A stretch of 64,000 nucleotides of DNA from Gynuella sp050296195 (GTDB lineage: Bacteria; Pseudomonadota; Gammaproteobacteria; Pseudomonadales; Natronospirillaceae), in assembly GCF_050296195.1 (NCBI RefSeq), contig NZ_JBNKRB010000035.1; one strand, written 5' to 3'. Position numbers and translations under genes: made by a program. The number at the start of each line of letters is the position of its first letter. The stretch's first letter is position 1. A model generated the notes under the pieces. That model was not told the origin of the DNA, did not search any database, and was given only the letters and a program-made list of their open reading frames with translations. This document shows, piece by piece, positions 9,267 to 21,400 of the stretch.

Positions 9267-10176
9267 TATCGACCGAATCGAATTCAATGGCTTTGGTTGG
9301 CCGAAAGGATATCTGGCTAACAACCACTCCTCCGATAATCAAAGCAACTGCATACCATTGTGACAACCGAATGTGTTCATCCAGGATCAGGAACGCAAAT
9401 AGCAATGTAAATACCGGAATAAGATTGGAAAACATCACCACCTGTGTCGCAGGCAAAAAACGAACGCTGAAATTATAGATGCCGTATCCCCCCAGCGTAA
9501 CCACCACACCAAGATAAAGCACTCCGAGATTGGCTGGCCATAACGCGAAATCCGGCAAACCATCGACCAGAAGCATGATGGGCATGAAAAACAGCAGCCC
9601 TATCACGCTCTGAAAAGCCGTCAAAAATAATGACGAATAGCGTGCGGAAAGTGACTTTAGAATAATGGTGTAAAATGCTGCACTGACCATAGCAATAAAC
9701 TCAAGAAAATTACCCAGCATGGGATTGCTGGCCTGATCAGAGGGACTACCGGAAAAGGTCAGCCAGATCACCCCGGGCACAGTCAGTAATATTCCCGCCA
9801 GATGATTTTTCCGTACCTGTTCCCCGAGAATCCACCCCGCCAGCACAGCGACGATCAGCGGCAACATGGCAGTTACAACACCGGCTTCAGAAGCTGTCGT
9901 CAGTTTCAAAGCCCAGGCTTCGAACATAAAATAGATGCATGGCTCAGCCAGGGACATCAGTATCAAAAACTTGATATCTTTGCGCTCTATCTGCTGCTGC
10001 AGAATCAATGGCAAAAACAGCGAAAACACCAGTGACGCTGTCAGCATTCGAAACGCTACCGCCTGTAGTGGGGAAAATCCTTCCAACACAAACTTAAACG
10101 CAACAAAAGAGCTACCCCATATCGCCATCGCAAATATCAATGTCAGCGATGCAAATACATTCCTGGACTGCAACAT
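9256..10176 (-). CDS. EamA/DMT-family transporter, probable metabolite exporter
   Basis: A 306-aa inner-membrane protein with about ten hydrophobic helices in two EamA halves. The first half starts VFASLTLIFAMAIWGSSFVAFKF, with the typical WGSSF motif; the second contains AAFYTIILKSLSARY and ends in the usual VVMFSNLIPVFTLLFAF and GGVVVSQ region. Family members move amino acids, nucleotides or other small metabolites. Nothing here fixes the substrate, and the neighbours (yhbY, glyA) are not informative. Confidence 0.85.
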   Translation of the reverse strand: MLQSRNVFASLTLIFAMAIWGSSFVAFKFVLEGFSPLQAVAFRMLTASLVFSLFLPLILQQQIERKDIKFLILMSLAEPCIYFMFEAWALKLTTASEAGVVTAMLPLIVAVLAGWILGEQVRKNHLAGILLTVPGVIWLTFSGSPSDQASNPMLGNFLEFIAMVSAAFYTIILKSLSARYSSLFLTAFQSVIGLLFFMPIMLLVDGLPDFALWPANLGVLYLGVVVTLGGYGIYNFSVRFLPATQVVMFSNLIPVFTLLFAFLILDEHIRLSQWYAVALIIGGVVVSQISFRPTKAIEFDSVDISS

Positions 10177-10258
10177 TTATCTTCACTCATAAAACAACTA
10201 TTACGGCCAGTCGTCATAACTGCCGCACAGACCGAATGGCCTGCAATTTAACAGGCCG

Positions 10259-10291
10259 ATAAAAAAGGGGGCGTTGCAAGCAACACCCCCC
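10259..10291 (-). terminator. Rho-independent terminator of glyA
   Basis: On the minus strand GGGGGTGTTG pairs with CAACGCCCCC around a 4-base loop, and TTTTTTA follows. It begins about 20 bases after the glyA stop codon and separates glyA from the EamA gene downstream on the same strand. Confidence 0.9.
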
Positions 10292-10312
10292 TGAACTACA
10301 GGTTACTGGAAA

Positions 10313-11575
10313 TTATTTATACACAGGCAATCTGGTACAGATCTCCAATACTTTCTGTTTCACTTCCGCAATAACGGCGCTGGCATCGCCAGCTTCCAGG
10401 CCGTCCAGAATATCACATATCCAGCCGGCCAGCTTTCCAGACTCTTCCTCTTTGAAACCTCTGCGGGTAATTGCAGGCGTACCAATTCTGAGACCAGAAG
10501 TTACAAACGGAGAGCGGGGATCGTTGGGAACAGCGTTTTTGTTGACCGTTATATTAGCCTGACCCAGTGCTGCGTCCGCATCTTTACCGGTATATTCCTT
10601 ACCAATCAGATCAACCAGAAACAAGTGATCATCAGTGCCATTGGAAACGATTTTAATACCACGCTCCTGAAATACGCCAACCATCGCACGGGCATTTGCC
10701 ACTACTTGCTGCTGATAAGCTTTAAATTCTTCACTCATGGCTTCCTTAAAGCAGACCGCCTTACCGGCGATGACATGCATCAGAGGGCCGCCCTGACTTT
10801 CCGGGAATACCGCAAAGTTCAGTTTTTTATTCAGCTCTTCATCATTATTGGCCAGAATCAGACCACCGCGAGGCCCACCCAGAGTCTTATGCGTAGTCGT
10901 CGTCACGACATCGGCAATGCCCACCGGAGTCGGATAATTTCCGGCTGCCACCAATCCTGCGATATGAGCCATATCAACAAACAGATAAGCACCCACTTTA
11001 TCAGCAATGTCTCTGAACCGCTGCCAATCAACGATACGGGAATAAGCCGAAAAACCTGCCACAATCATAGTGGGCTTGTGTTCTTCCGCCAGCTGTTCAA
11101 CCTGCTCATAATCAATCTCGCCAGTTTCAGGGTTCAAACCATACTGCACGGAATTGTAGATACGACCGGAAAACGACACAGGGGCACCATGGGTCAAATG
11201 ACCACCGTGCGCCAGACTCATACCCAAAACGGTATCGCCCGGTTTGCACAACGCCATATAGACGGCAGCGTTAGCCTGTGAGCCGGAATGCGGCTGCACG
11301 TTGGCATACTCCGCACCAAACAATGCTTTTGCGCGATCGATAGCCAGCTGTTCCACCACATCAACGTGCTCACAACCACCGTAATAACGTTTACCAGGAT
11401 AGCCTTCAGCATACTTGTTGGTTAACACAGAACCTTGGGCTTCCATGACTCTGGGGCTGGTATAGTTTTCTGAGGCAATCAGCTCAATGTGCTCTTCCTG
11501 GCGTTGAGCTTCAGCAGTCATTGCCGCGTACAACTCGTCATCATAGCCCTGGATTTTCATGGATTTCTCAAACAT
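10313..11575 (-). CDS. glyA: Serine hydroxymethyltransferase
   Basis: PLP enzyme that converts serine and tetrahydrofolate to glycine and 5,10-methylene-THF. The 420-aa length is standard. Features include the N-terminal ELIASENYTSPRVMEAQGS, the tetrahydrofolate/PLP region HSGSQANAAVY, DMAHIAGLVAAG, and the PLP-lysine motif VVTTTTHKTLGGPRGG. AGGAG stands 7 bases before the ATG at 11575. It is followed by a strong terminator and appears monocistronic. Confidence 0.98.
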   Translation of the reverse strand: MFEKSMKIQGYDDELYAAMTAEAQRQEEHIELIASENYTSPRVMEAQGSVLTNKYAEGYPGKRYYGGCEHVDVVEQLAIDRAKALFGAEYANVQPHSGSQANAAVYMALCKPGDTVLGMSLAHGGHLTHGAPVSFSGRIYNSVQYGLNPETGEIDYEQVEQLAEEHKPTMIVAGFSAYSRIVDWQRFRDIADKVGAYLFVDMAHIAGLVAAGNYPTPVGIADVVTTTTHKTLGGPRGGLILANNDEELNKKLNFAVFPESQGGPLMHVIAGKAVCFKEAMSEEFKAYQQQVVANARAMVGVFQERGIKIVSNGTDDHLFLVDLIGKEYTGKDADAALGQANITVNKNAVPNDPRSPFVTSGLRIGTPAITRRGFKEEESGKLAGWICDILDGLEAGDASAVIAEVKQKVLEICTRLPVYK

Positions 11576-11899
11576 CAGCTTCTCCTGGTGTTATTGATCA
11601 AATTGGATTACAGGTTTTTTTTATTCTTTCTTTGTAGCCTGAGGCAAAAAAACATCAATGCCATACGAGGTTTGTCACTCATCTTCCACACCCGCCAGGT
11701 TCGCCACCTTGCCCGGCCATGGCGACCACGAGTACCAACCAGTCTCAAGCCGGCTGCTATTCTAACTAAAAGCACAAACAAAACTCACATGAAAAAACAT
11801 TGTCGCTGCTATGAAGATATTTTGCCCGAAGACCTTGGGTTTAGCCGCTGTTTTGACTAACCTTGTCAGCCTTTAGAATACCAAGAGGTCATAAGCCAC
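11576..11899. other. Divergent intergenic region between glyA and ettA
   Basis: 324 bases with no convincing gene. It must hold the promoters of glyA (minus) and ettA (plus). A T-rich run (about 11611-11635) lies next to the glyA side. I saw no riboswitch-like fold or operator that I could name. A GAGG at 11885-11888 is the likely ettA ribosome site, about 11 bases before its GTG start. Confidence 0.5.
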
Positions 11900-13558
<1,659 letters not shown>

Positions 13559-13569
13559 CCGATCCCATT

Positions 13570-13588
13570 GCGGGAGGTCTCCTCCCGC
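13570..13588 (+). terminator. Strong hairpin after ettA, weak terminator
   Basis: GCGGGAGG pairs perfectly with CCTCCCGC around a 3-base loop, 12 bases after the ettA stop codon. The following TGCTATCACCTTTT is only partly T-rich, so this may be a weak terminator or an mRNA 3'-end stabiliser. The next gene starts 31 bases further on. Confidence 0.5.
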
Positions 13589-13618
13589 TGCTATCACCTT
13601 TTACAAAGCGATGTAGTA

Positions 13619-14719
13619 ATGCAAAAAAAGCTTAATAATCAGTTGTTCGCCCTTTCCGGCCTTGGTCTGGTCGCCGGGATTCTGCTCACCCAGGGGATCA
13701 GTTGGATCACCAGTGCCCAGAAACTGGCGCATATGCAGATACTCGGCTTTCTCTGCATCGGCATCGCAATTATTCTGCTGACGGCGTGTTTCAAGCTGAT
13801 CGCCATGGTACGGCTCGATATTTCTAACCAGATATCCGCACAGCTGCAGCAGTTACTGAATAAGACCAACACCATTCTGAGTGCCTCCAAAAAGATTAAA
13901 AATGACCAGCAGGGGCTGATCCGGCTGCTCAATGAAACCTCTGAAGGCGCCTGGCTGAAAAACCTCGATAATGAATTCATTTTTGCCAATGAACATCTCG
14001 GCAAATTATTAAATGCTACCCCCACAGCACTGGTTAACAGGGATTCTTCGGTGGTCGATTCTGACTTCCTGCATCATCTCAATCAGGTTGATGCGAGGGT
14101 AATTGCATCCGCAGAAACAGAAAGTATCGAAATCGAAACCGGCAACCAGCACCGGTTTGTCATTCGCTCCACCCCTATACTGAATGCTAATGGTAAGGTT
14201 TCCGGTACCGCTGCCACTGTCAGTGACATCACTCACCTGAAGACCTTGCGGGAACTGCAGGATAAGTGGCAGTTCATCGATCCGCTGACCAGTCTTGGTA
14301 ATATCCTGATGGGACAAAACTGGTTGAAAGACGCGCTAGCTACCCGCCAACAGGATGAGATTGTTGCTGTGCTGATGTTCGAATATGAGAATTTTGCCGA
14401 GATCAGCAAACAACTAGGCTCAATGGTTGTAGATTTGATAGTGGCAGAAACCGGCAACAGAATCACCGGATTAGTTGGTCAAGAGCAACTGCCCATTCGG
14501 GTTTCTGGTGATCAGTTCGGCTTACTGATCCGAAAAATATCTGATCCTGCAGACATCCTGTCTCTCGCAGAGCAGATCAAACAGCAGTTATCAGAACCGC
14601 TCACCGTTCATGAGACAGAACTGTCTTTGACGCCCCGGTTGGGCATGGCCAGAACACCGGTCCATGGTGATGACCCAATCCAGCTACTGGCAACTGCAGA
14701 GCAGGACATGCGGGCCTGA
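13619..14719 (+). CDS. Membrane-anchored PAS domain protein with degenerate GGDEF domain
   Basis: A 366-aa protein from the ATG at 13619; an upstream in-frame ATG at 13568 would run through the hairpin, so it is not used. Two N-terminal membrane helices (about 8-26 and 38-60) are followed by a short coiled-coil, a PAS-like domain (LLNETSEGAWLKNLDNEFIFANEHLGK, about 105-215) and a diguanylate cyclase-like domain starting DPLTSLGN. The signature is SGDQF (RVSGDQFGLL) instead of GG[D/E]EF, so cyclase activity is unlikely. A sensor or c-di-GMP/nucleotide effector role is inferred. It lies between ettA and the KAP NTPase gene. Confidence 0.75.
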   Translation: MQKKLNNQLFALSGLGLVAGILLTQGISWITSAQKLAHMQILGFLCIGIAIILLTACFKLIAMVRLDISNQISAQLQQLLNKTNTILSASKKIKNDQQGLIRLLNETSEGAWLKNLDNEFIFANEHLGKLLNATPTALVNRDSSVVDSDFLHHLNQVDARVIASAETESIEIETGNQHRFVIRSTPILNANGKVSGTAATVSDITHLKTLRELQDKWQFIDPLTSLGNILMGQNWLKDALATRQQDEIVAVLMFEYENFAEISKQLGSMVVDLIVAETGNRITGLVGQEQLPIRVSGDQFGLLIRKISDPADILSLAEQIKQQLSEPLTVHETELSLTPRLGMARTPVHGDDPIQLLATAEQDMRA

Positions 14720-14887
14720 GCACGATTCATCCTGTCAGCCCGCCAGCTTTTGCTCTATATTGACAGCCCTCTGCAGTCGGCATTTCAATAACCAGGTCAA
14801 TAGCTTTACCTGGTTAAATAAAAAATCATAACGCCGTAGAGTTCGCTCCATCCAGATCACAATATCCGGACACAAGCAGGCTCTCAC

Positions 14888-17581
14888 ATGATTAACCCTG
14901 AACAGCTGTCACAATCATCACAAAACGTATTCTGGTGGGCGACCGCCCTGGCCCAGTTTCGGGCAGCCAGACACAATGAAACATCGGTTTTGGTCAACCT
15001 CAGTGATGTGGTAGTTGGCATGCTGTTAGAGTCTCCTACCGATCCAACCGCTACGACATTACTGACCCATTTCCATCTGACACCCGGTCAGATATTACCG
15101 GATGACTATTTGATTCCCACCCTGCAGGAGCTGGAGCGGCAATTGCAATCTATCCCTGCGGACACGTCCCCCGGCTTTGATTCAGAAGCGGACGATTTCC
15201 TCAAACTGGCTTATGAAATAGCGGCACAGAACAAATATTCCCAAGCACTTGAACCGTCATCGTTACTGATCGCGTTATTGCAGAATCCTAATACCATCGC
15301 AGAAAAGCTGACAGAACTGTTTAGCCAACGAGGCATAGAGATATCTCAAATCCAGCAGCTGAGTCAGGAATTTTTCAGTCAGCCTGAAAACAAACAAAGC
15401 TACGCTGAATTTCTACAAACCCGCCTGCCTTATCACGCCAGTCCGGTTGATATTCCCAACTACAAGGCTGATCACGGCAATCTGAATGATCTGACCCAGG
15501 ATCTGGTTGGCATTCGGGCCGAAGTGGATGCATTTGCCTATCTGCTGGCATCCAGGGGGCTGAAACCTCCTCTGGCGGTTGGCCTGTTCGGTGAGTGGGG
15601 ATCAGGCAAGTCATTTTTCATGCAGGCAGTCAGAAGCCGTATCGAACAATTGACCGGCAGTGATCAGATCAATCAGCGTTCTCAGGCCGACGTTCCGTAC
15701 TGGAAACGCATCATTCACATTGAATTTAATGCCTGGCACTACGTGGAGGGAAATCTCTGGGCCAGCCTGGTTGACCATATCTTCAATCAACTTCGGCTCA
15801 AGGGAGAGAAAGAGGATCTGGTGGAAAAACGGCGTAACTACTGGTTGCAAAAACTGGACAGTAAACGCATGGAGCTCGCCGAACTGGAATCAGAATACAG
15901 CGTAGCCAAACGGGATCTCGATAGCCTGGAACAGCGAATGGGCCTGTTGGAACAGACGTATCAGACAGAAATGGAACGTCTGCGTCAGCTTAAAGCCAGT
16001 GCCAGCTCCGACGTAGTCATCCGAGACAGTCTTGAAGCTGTTTCCAAAGTGCTCGATAACAACCTGCTTGCTATCGGACTACCCAGGGCCAGCGACATTT
16101 TCAAACAACTGGATGAGGCACGCCACGAGATCAAATGCGGTCGACGCTTGTTGACGGAACTATGGCATCATCAAAACCGGTCATATCGATATCTACTGAT
16201 TCTGGCAGGAGTGTTCCCACTGGCAATTGCATGGGGTTTGACCAGCCTGACAGGGTCAATGAATACAGCCTGGCTCAGCGGCGCAGGCGCAACAGCTGCA
16301 ACCGTGACTGCACTGTTTTCGAAAACCACCTTGTTTATCAAAGACCGGCTAAAACAGCTGCAGCAGGCCTCCGCCAAGGTGCAGCAGGAAGTCGTAGATA
16401 AACAACAACAGTTGGATAGCCAGCTAACGGCTGCTGAGCAGGCAGTAGAAGGTACCCGCCAGCGACTGAATGATTCCATTCATAAAAGAAGCCTAGCGTT
16501 GGACAGTATTGACAGCATCCAGAACAAACTGAAGGACGTCACTCCTACACAAATACTGAATGAATTTGTCCAAGAACGGGTGGGCTCCGGTGACTATCGC
16601 AAGCACTTGGGGATTCCCGCATTGATTCAGCAGGACTTTCAACAGCTGGCGACATTGATTTCAAACCATAATCAGGCTTTGGTAGCGAGAGACAATACAG
16701 AAAACGAAGTACATGATGATTATGGTTTTAACCGTATTATCCTCTACATAGACGATCTTGACCGCTGCCCCGATACTCACGTGGTGCAGGTATTACAGGC
16801 CGTGCATCTGCTGCTGGCATTTGAATTGTTCGTGGTCGTGGTGGCAGTCGATTCACGCTGGCTGTCCCACGCTCTGATCAAACATTTTGATGCCCTGGCT
16901 CCGGAAAACAATGGTACTTCAGCAGCCACTCCTGATGACTATCTGGAGAAGATTTTTCAAGTGCCGTTCTGGGTACAACCACTGAATGACCATGCCCGTC
17001 AGAACATTATTAATGGCCTGCTCGAAGGCCATTTGCTGACCACCCGTCAGGACCCCGGCAGTCAATCATCAACTGACAACAACATTCCCAAAGTCTCCGA
17101 AGCGCATCAGCAGATACTGGACTCCCTTAACCCCGCCAGTGCACCTCCAGAGCTGGATGTAGCAGCACTGAGCATTCATGCCGATGAACTCGATTTTTTA
17201 AAACAACTCACACCACTACTGGGCAATACTCCCAGGGCCACGAAACGATTTGTGAACCTGTATCAGTTGTTACGGATCATTCACCATCTCGCCCCGGAAA
17301 ACGATCAGGAGTCACCACCGGATTACCAACTGCTCAGTTTTATGCTTGCCACCGGAAGCACTGTGCCAGGTCTTGAACAATCCATTCTCAACGCAGAAAA
17401 ACACAACCCATATGGTGTACTGAGTGACGTTCTCAATAACCTGGAACCGGTTCATGCAAATCAAATTCAATCGTGGATGGATTCAAGACCACACTGGCAA
17501 GCCATTCCTCTGACCCGAATACAACAGGCATACCAACAGGTAGAACGTTTTCTGTTCCGGGTCAGCAGGCCAGGTACGTAG
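14888..17581 (+). CDS. KAP-family P-loop NTPase with N-terminal Clp-N-like domain and membrane insertion
   Basis: An 897-aa protein. The first 180 residues contain two helical repeats like the Clp N domain (ARHNETSVLVNLSDVVVGML and KYSQALEPSSLLIALLQNP). The KAP NTPase follows: Walker A GLFGEWGSGKSFF (about 233-245), the family motif IEFNAWHYVEGNLWASLV, and Walker B RIILYIDDLDRCPDTHV (about 615-630). The roughly 380 residues between them hold coiled coils (about 310-430 and 490-550) and two membrane helices (about 434-475, YLLILAGVFPLAIAWGL and AGATAATVTALF). Such inserts are known in KAP proteins. Function is unknown; a membrane-tethered assembly or disassembly ATPase is inferred. Confidence 0.85.
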   Translation: MINPEQLSQSSQNVFWWATALAQFRAARHNETSVLVNLSDVVVGMLLESPTDPTATTLLTHFHLTPGQILPDDYLIPTLQELERQLQSIPADTSPGFDSEADDFLKLAYEIAAQNKYSQALEPSSLLIALLQNPNTIAEKLTELFSQRGIEISQIQQLSQEFFSQPENKQSYAEFLQTRLPYHASPVDIPNYKADHGNLNDLTQDLVGIRAEVDAFAYLLASRGLKPPLAVGLFGEWGSGKSFFMQAVRSRIEQLTGSDQINQRSQADVPYWKRIIHIEFNAWHYVEGNLWASLVDHIFNQLRLKGEKEDLVEKRRNYWLQKLDSKRMELAELESEYSVAKRDLDSLEQRMGLLEQTYQTEMERLRQLKASASSDVVIRDSLEAVSKVLDNNLLAIGLPRASDIFKQLDEARHEIKCGRRLLTELWHHQNRSYRYLLILAGVFPLAIAWGLTSLTGSMNTAWLSGAGATAATVTALFSKTTLFIKDRLKQLQQASAKVQQEVVDKQQQLDSQLTAAEQAVEGTRQRLNDSIHKRSLALDSIDSIQNKLKDVTPTQILNEFVQERVGSGDYRKHLGIPALIQQDFQQLATLISNHNQALVARDNTENEVHDDYGFNRIILYIDDLDRCPDTHVVQVLQAVHLLLAFELFVVVVAVDSRWLSHALIKHFDALAPENNGTSAATPDDYLEKIFQVPFWVQPLNDHARQNIINGLLEGHLLTTRQDPGSQSSTDNNIPKVSEAHQQILDSLNPASAPPELDVAALSIHADELDFLKQLTPLLGNTPRATKRFVNLYQLLRIIHHLAPENDQESPPDYQLLSFMLATGSTVPGLEQSILNAEKHNPYGVLSDVLNNLEPVHANQIQSWMDSRPHWQAIPLTRIQQAYQQVERFLFRVSRPGT

Positions 17582-17590
17582 AAGGATATC

Positions 17591-18424
17591 TCACCGTGAA
17601 CGCCGTCTGGCCTGAATACGATGTTCCTGATTCGGCATGGTCTGACGCATAGTGTGAACCCTGGTCAAATCGATTTGCCCGAGCAACCAACCAGTCTCAT
17701 CAGAGAGACAGGCCTGCACCGTTCCCCAGGGCTCGACGACCATCGAATGTCCCCAGGTCTGACGACCGTCGTCATGTGTACCGACCTGTGCCGGGGCCAG
17801 CATATAACAGGCATTTTCCACCGCCCGCGCACGATTCAATAACTCCCAGTGAGCCATGCCGGTAGGGCGGGTAAACGCCGCTGGTGCCACCAGCACCTCT
17901 GCGCCCATAGCCCGCAACCGCTGGTAATGTTCAGCGAAGCGCAGATCGTAACAGACTGACAGCCCCACCCGGCCCACAGGAGTGTCGACTATGGTCAGAG
18001 TGCTACCATGACGGTAAGTAGCACTCTCCCGATATCGATTATGACGGTCAGCAATCACCGCATCAAAGAGATGAATTTTGCGGTATTCGGCCACCCGTCG
18101 GCCACTATCATCAAAAACAGGGCAACAGGCCCAGGGTTTCTGTGTGACATCATTTTTAAATGGAATCGTACCTGCAATCAGCCACAGCCGGTAACGACGG
18201 GCCAGGGCACTGACATGCGCCATGATCATCTGCTGCTGTTCAAGGGATTGTCGGGATTCGCGGGTAATATCTCGATTCCCATAGCTGGCCCAATTCTCCG
18301 GCAGCATGGCCAGATTCACATCAGGATGCTGATCAGCCAACTGCCGAAACGCTTCACTGACCGTCTCCAGATTGACAGCAATATCGTTAGAACTGGTCAT
18401 TTGCAGCAATGCGACGGTGCTCAT
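17591..18424 (-). CDS. Carbon-nitrogen hydrolase (nitrilase superfamily, Nit1-like)
   Basis: A 277-aa amidase-type protein with the Glu-Lys-Cys triad: Glu in LAMLPENWASYG, Lys in YRKIHLFDA, Cys in LSVCYDLRF. The closest functional type is omega-amidase/deaminated glutathione amidase (Nit1 branch), inferred from the CYDLRF and HLFD wording. The start codon overlaps the yhdP stop (TAATG), giving translational coupling. The order rng-yhdP-nit is conserved in gammaproteobacteria, where tldD often follows; here a convergent KAP gene lies on the far side instead. Confidence 0.9.
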   Translation of the reverse strand: MSTVALLQMTSSNDIAVNLETVSEAFRQLADQHPDVNLAMLPENWASYGNRDITRESRQSLEQQQMIMAHVSALARRYRLWLIAGTIPFKNDVTQKPWACCPVFDDSGRRVAEYRKIHLFDAVIADRHNRYRESATYRHGSTLTIVDTPVGRVGLSVCYDLRFAEHYQRLRAMGAEVLVAPAAFTRPTGMAHWELLNRARAVENACYMLAPAQVGTHDDGRQTWGHSMVVEPWGTVQACLSDETGWLLGQIDLTRVHTMRQTMPNQEHRIQARRRSR

Positions 18425-21400
18425 TATTTTACCTCTTTATCCTTCAGTTTTTTGTCCTGAAGGGAATTATCAAATGCCTTATACAGCTGGTATTTGGGGT
18501 TTTCCCAACTGCCGGTAATCCGGTATTTCACCGATGAAAAACGTTCCAGTCCAGAGTTCATGATGCGTTCGGTAATAAAAATCGCCACTGCCACTTGCGG
18601 TGTCACACCGGCCAGTAGAGCGGCCAGAGGAATGGCACTTGAGACCGGTACAGTAAAAACCATATCCAAATCAAGCTGCTGGTCAACCATATTGTAACCG
18701 CCGTTAAAGCGGAATTTGGTGGCTGCGCCATCTATGACAAATTCATTGGCCACCATAGCAAAGCCATCTTCAAACAGCAGAGTGCCATCCACAGTGTCAA
18801 ACGAGATACCTTTCTGCACGATGTCAGAAAAGTCCAGCGCCAGGCGTTTCAGAATCCGGGAGAAATTAAAAATGCCGAACAGCTTAATGTCCTCATACTC
18901 CTCAACATTCAAAATAGCACCTTTGCGCATATGAATATCGGTTTTGCCTTTTACCGTCTCTGCCCGATAAGCCAGCGGTGATCCTGGCCATTGAAGCTCT
19001 AAAGTCGATTCCGCGGACTGAGTACGAATGCTGCGGGCATAACCCATCTTTTCCAAGACACTGCCAACATCACCGGCCTTCACATGACTTTGCACGTGGG
19101 TAGATACAGAACCATCGGCAGCAGCCAGCCAGTCCAGCGCTCCGGTTAGCTCAAGACCATTGACACTCCCCTGAATATCAGTGACGGTCACACCATTGTT
19201 GACGGGTTTGATACGTGCACTCCAACTGCCGAAATCCCGACCATCCCATTCCAACCGTTTAACCTGAACCAAAGCCGGATAAATGGTTTTCAAATCAACA
19301 GTCGCCAGCGGGTCATCGTTTTTGCTGCCGGAAGCATCAGGCTGTGTATGCAATCTGAGAAACTCAAAGTCCAGTACCAGTGGCTCATTTTCGCCATGCC
19401 CCCAGCCCATGTTGCCCTGGACATCTGGTCCTTTGAAATCCGCTGTCCAGCCCTGGTCTGTCCGACTGACCAGCACCTGCATATCCGGCCAGGTTTCAGT
19501 GAAATAGTTCAGTTCATCAGTATGAATGCTGATCTCACGAATCAATTGATCAAAAGACCTGGCGCCGGCTGTATCTGGCTTTTTCGCCGGCCACTGTTGA
19601 TACAGTCTGGTGATCTTCTGGATATTTTCCTGCCAGCGATCACCATCCAGTTTCGCCTCATGAATATCAATAAAGACACCATCCTCTTCTGGCAGCTTCG
19701 CCCCTGTCCCAGACTGAATCGTGCCTCGTTCGATCTGGTTATTCACCATCCGCATGTTGGCCGAAAGCGTGTCTGCCAACTGTACCTGTAGATAACTTTT
19801 GTCATTCTCAAACTGCATACTCAAAGTGCTGGGCCATACCTCGTCAGCAGTTTTTTGCAACGGACTGGAATAATTCATGGCTATGCCGGTCAAATCGCTG
19901 TTTACCGTCAAACGGCTGCGACTGCGGCTGGGCTGAATGTCGAGTTGTGCCTGATAGGGCGTAACCCCTCCAGTTTCATATACCAGTGCATCCCCGATCC
20001 ACTCACCCACATCGGCGACATCGGCCTGCCCGACGGCATCAATGAGCCAGTGCGGGTCAGTGCTGCCAAAGCCGCGTGTGGTGATATCAAAGGCGGTATC
20101 ATGACCAAAGAAACGACCATGCAGTCCAGACGAGGAAAACCCGGTACGACTGGAAAAACTGACACGGCCTGCGGCCTGATCCACTGCCAGCTCGTAATCA
20201 GGCAACACCAGCTGGTTATCACTGAGGCGAACATCCACCTGAGCCTGAACCTTGTTTCCCTGTACTGGAATCCTTAGCTTTGCCTGACCGGATAATTCCG
20301 CACCATCAACTATCCAGGTATCCAAAGTATTGCCGCTGAACTCCCGTAATGGCGAAGTACGGACAAAATCCAGTACAGCTTCCGGTGCACCACGAAACCG
20401 GGTATCAACAAGGACATCGGGTTGGTGTTGATCCAGCGCTACCGATACCTGAGTGCTTTCAGCGGTCAGGTCCATATAATGCAGCGGATCGACTTTCACA
20501 TTGAGCTGATCCGGAGACAAATCTATGCTGCCTGATAATTTTTGCAGCATCGGCCATTCCCGTTCAGCAATGAAATCGACATCCTGCAACTGATCTTTCA
20601 ACAACACAGAAATACCATTACGCGTATTGCCAATCAGCGGCGTTGAAATCACCAGAGCACCGTGACCATTGCTAAATGAGCGGACAGAATTCAGCAGCCA
20701 TTGCCGCAGCTGGCGATCCATGACAATTGGCAAGGCCTGTTCCAACTGCTCCCGGCCACCGCCGCTGAAAGCCAGATTCAGATCAAATCGGGGTTCGCGT
20801 TCATGGTCCGGAGACTTGAAGGGAATAAACACACTGAAGTCTGCATTGGCGGAAGTCAGTCCCCTCGGTTGGCCAATAATATGATGACCACTGACCCGTA
20901 AACTGTTACCTGGATACCAGAACCATTCAACCTGGCCCTGAAGCGCATCGATATCCACCGATGAATCCAGTACCCCGGATAAGGTCATGGAAGTATCAGA
21001 GGGTGTCACAGTGACCAGCCCATGACCGGCTGTCATGTCGATATAACCATTCATATCGGATAATCCCGGCACCCCCTGCCAAGGATCCATAGAAACATTC
21101 TCAAACCGCCCCTGAACAGTCAGCCGGTCAGCCGGAGGCTGGGTTGTCCGCCAAACAATACGCGAGTTATATAACCGACCACGGGGATTTAAATCCATGA
21201 CCTTTCCCTGTGGAAACAACACATTGGTCAGATTGGCCAACACGTCAACATCCAGCCGGTTGCTGTTGATTTCCAGCGATTCACCATTCCAGAAAAGGTA
21301 ATGTTTACTGGGTTTCCAGGTGTTATTCTGGAATTGAAATGTCAGCCCGCTCAGCCACGCCTGGGTCCGATTTCCACCGAATTCCACGGTCAGATCGGAT

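Noticed and set aside
14789..14816. TAACCAGGT/ACCTGGTTA inverted repeat as a terminator of the GGDEF gene
   Set aside because: The stem is followed by A-rich, not T-rich, sequence on the plus strand, so it is not a standard terminator.
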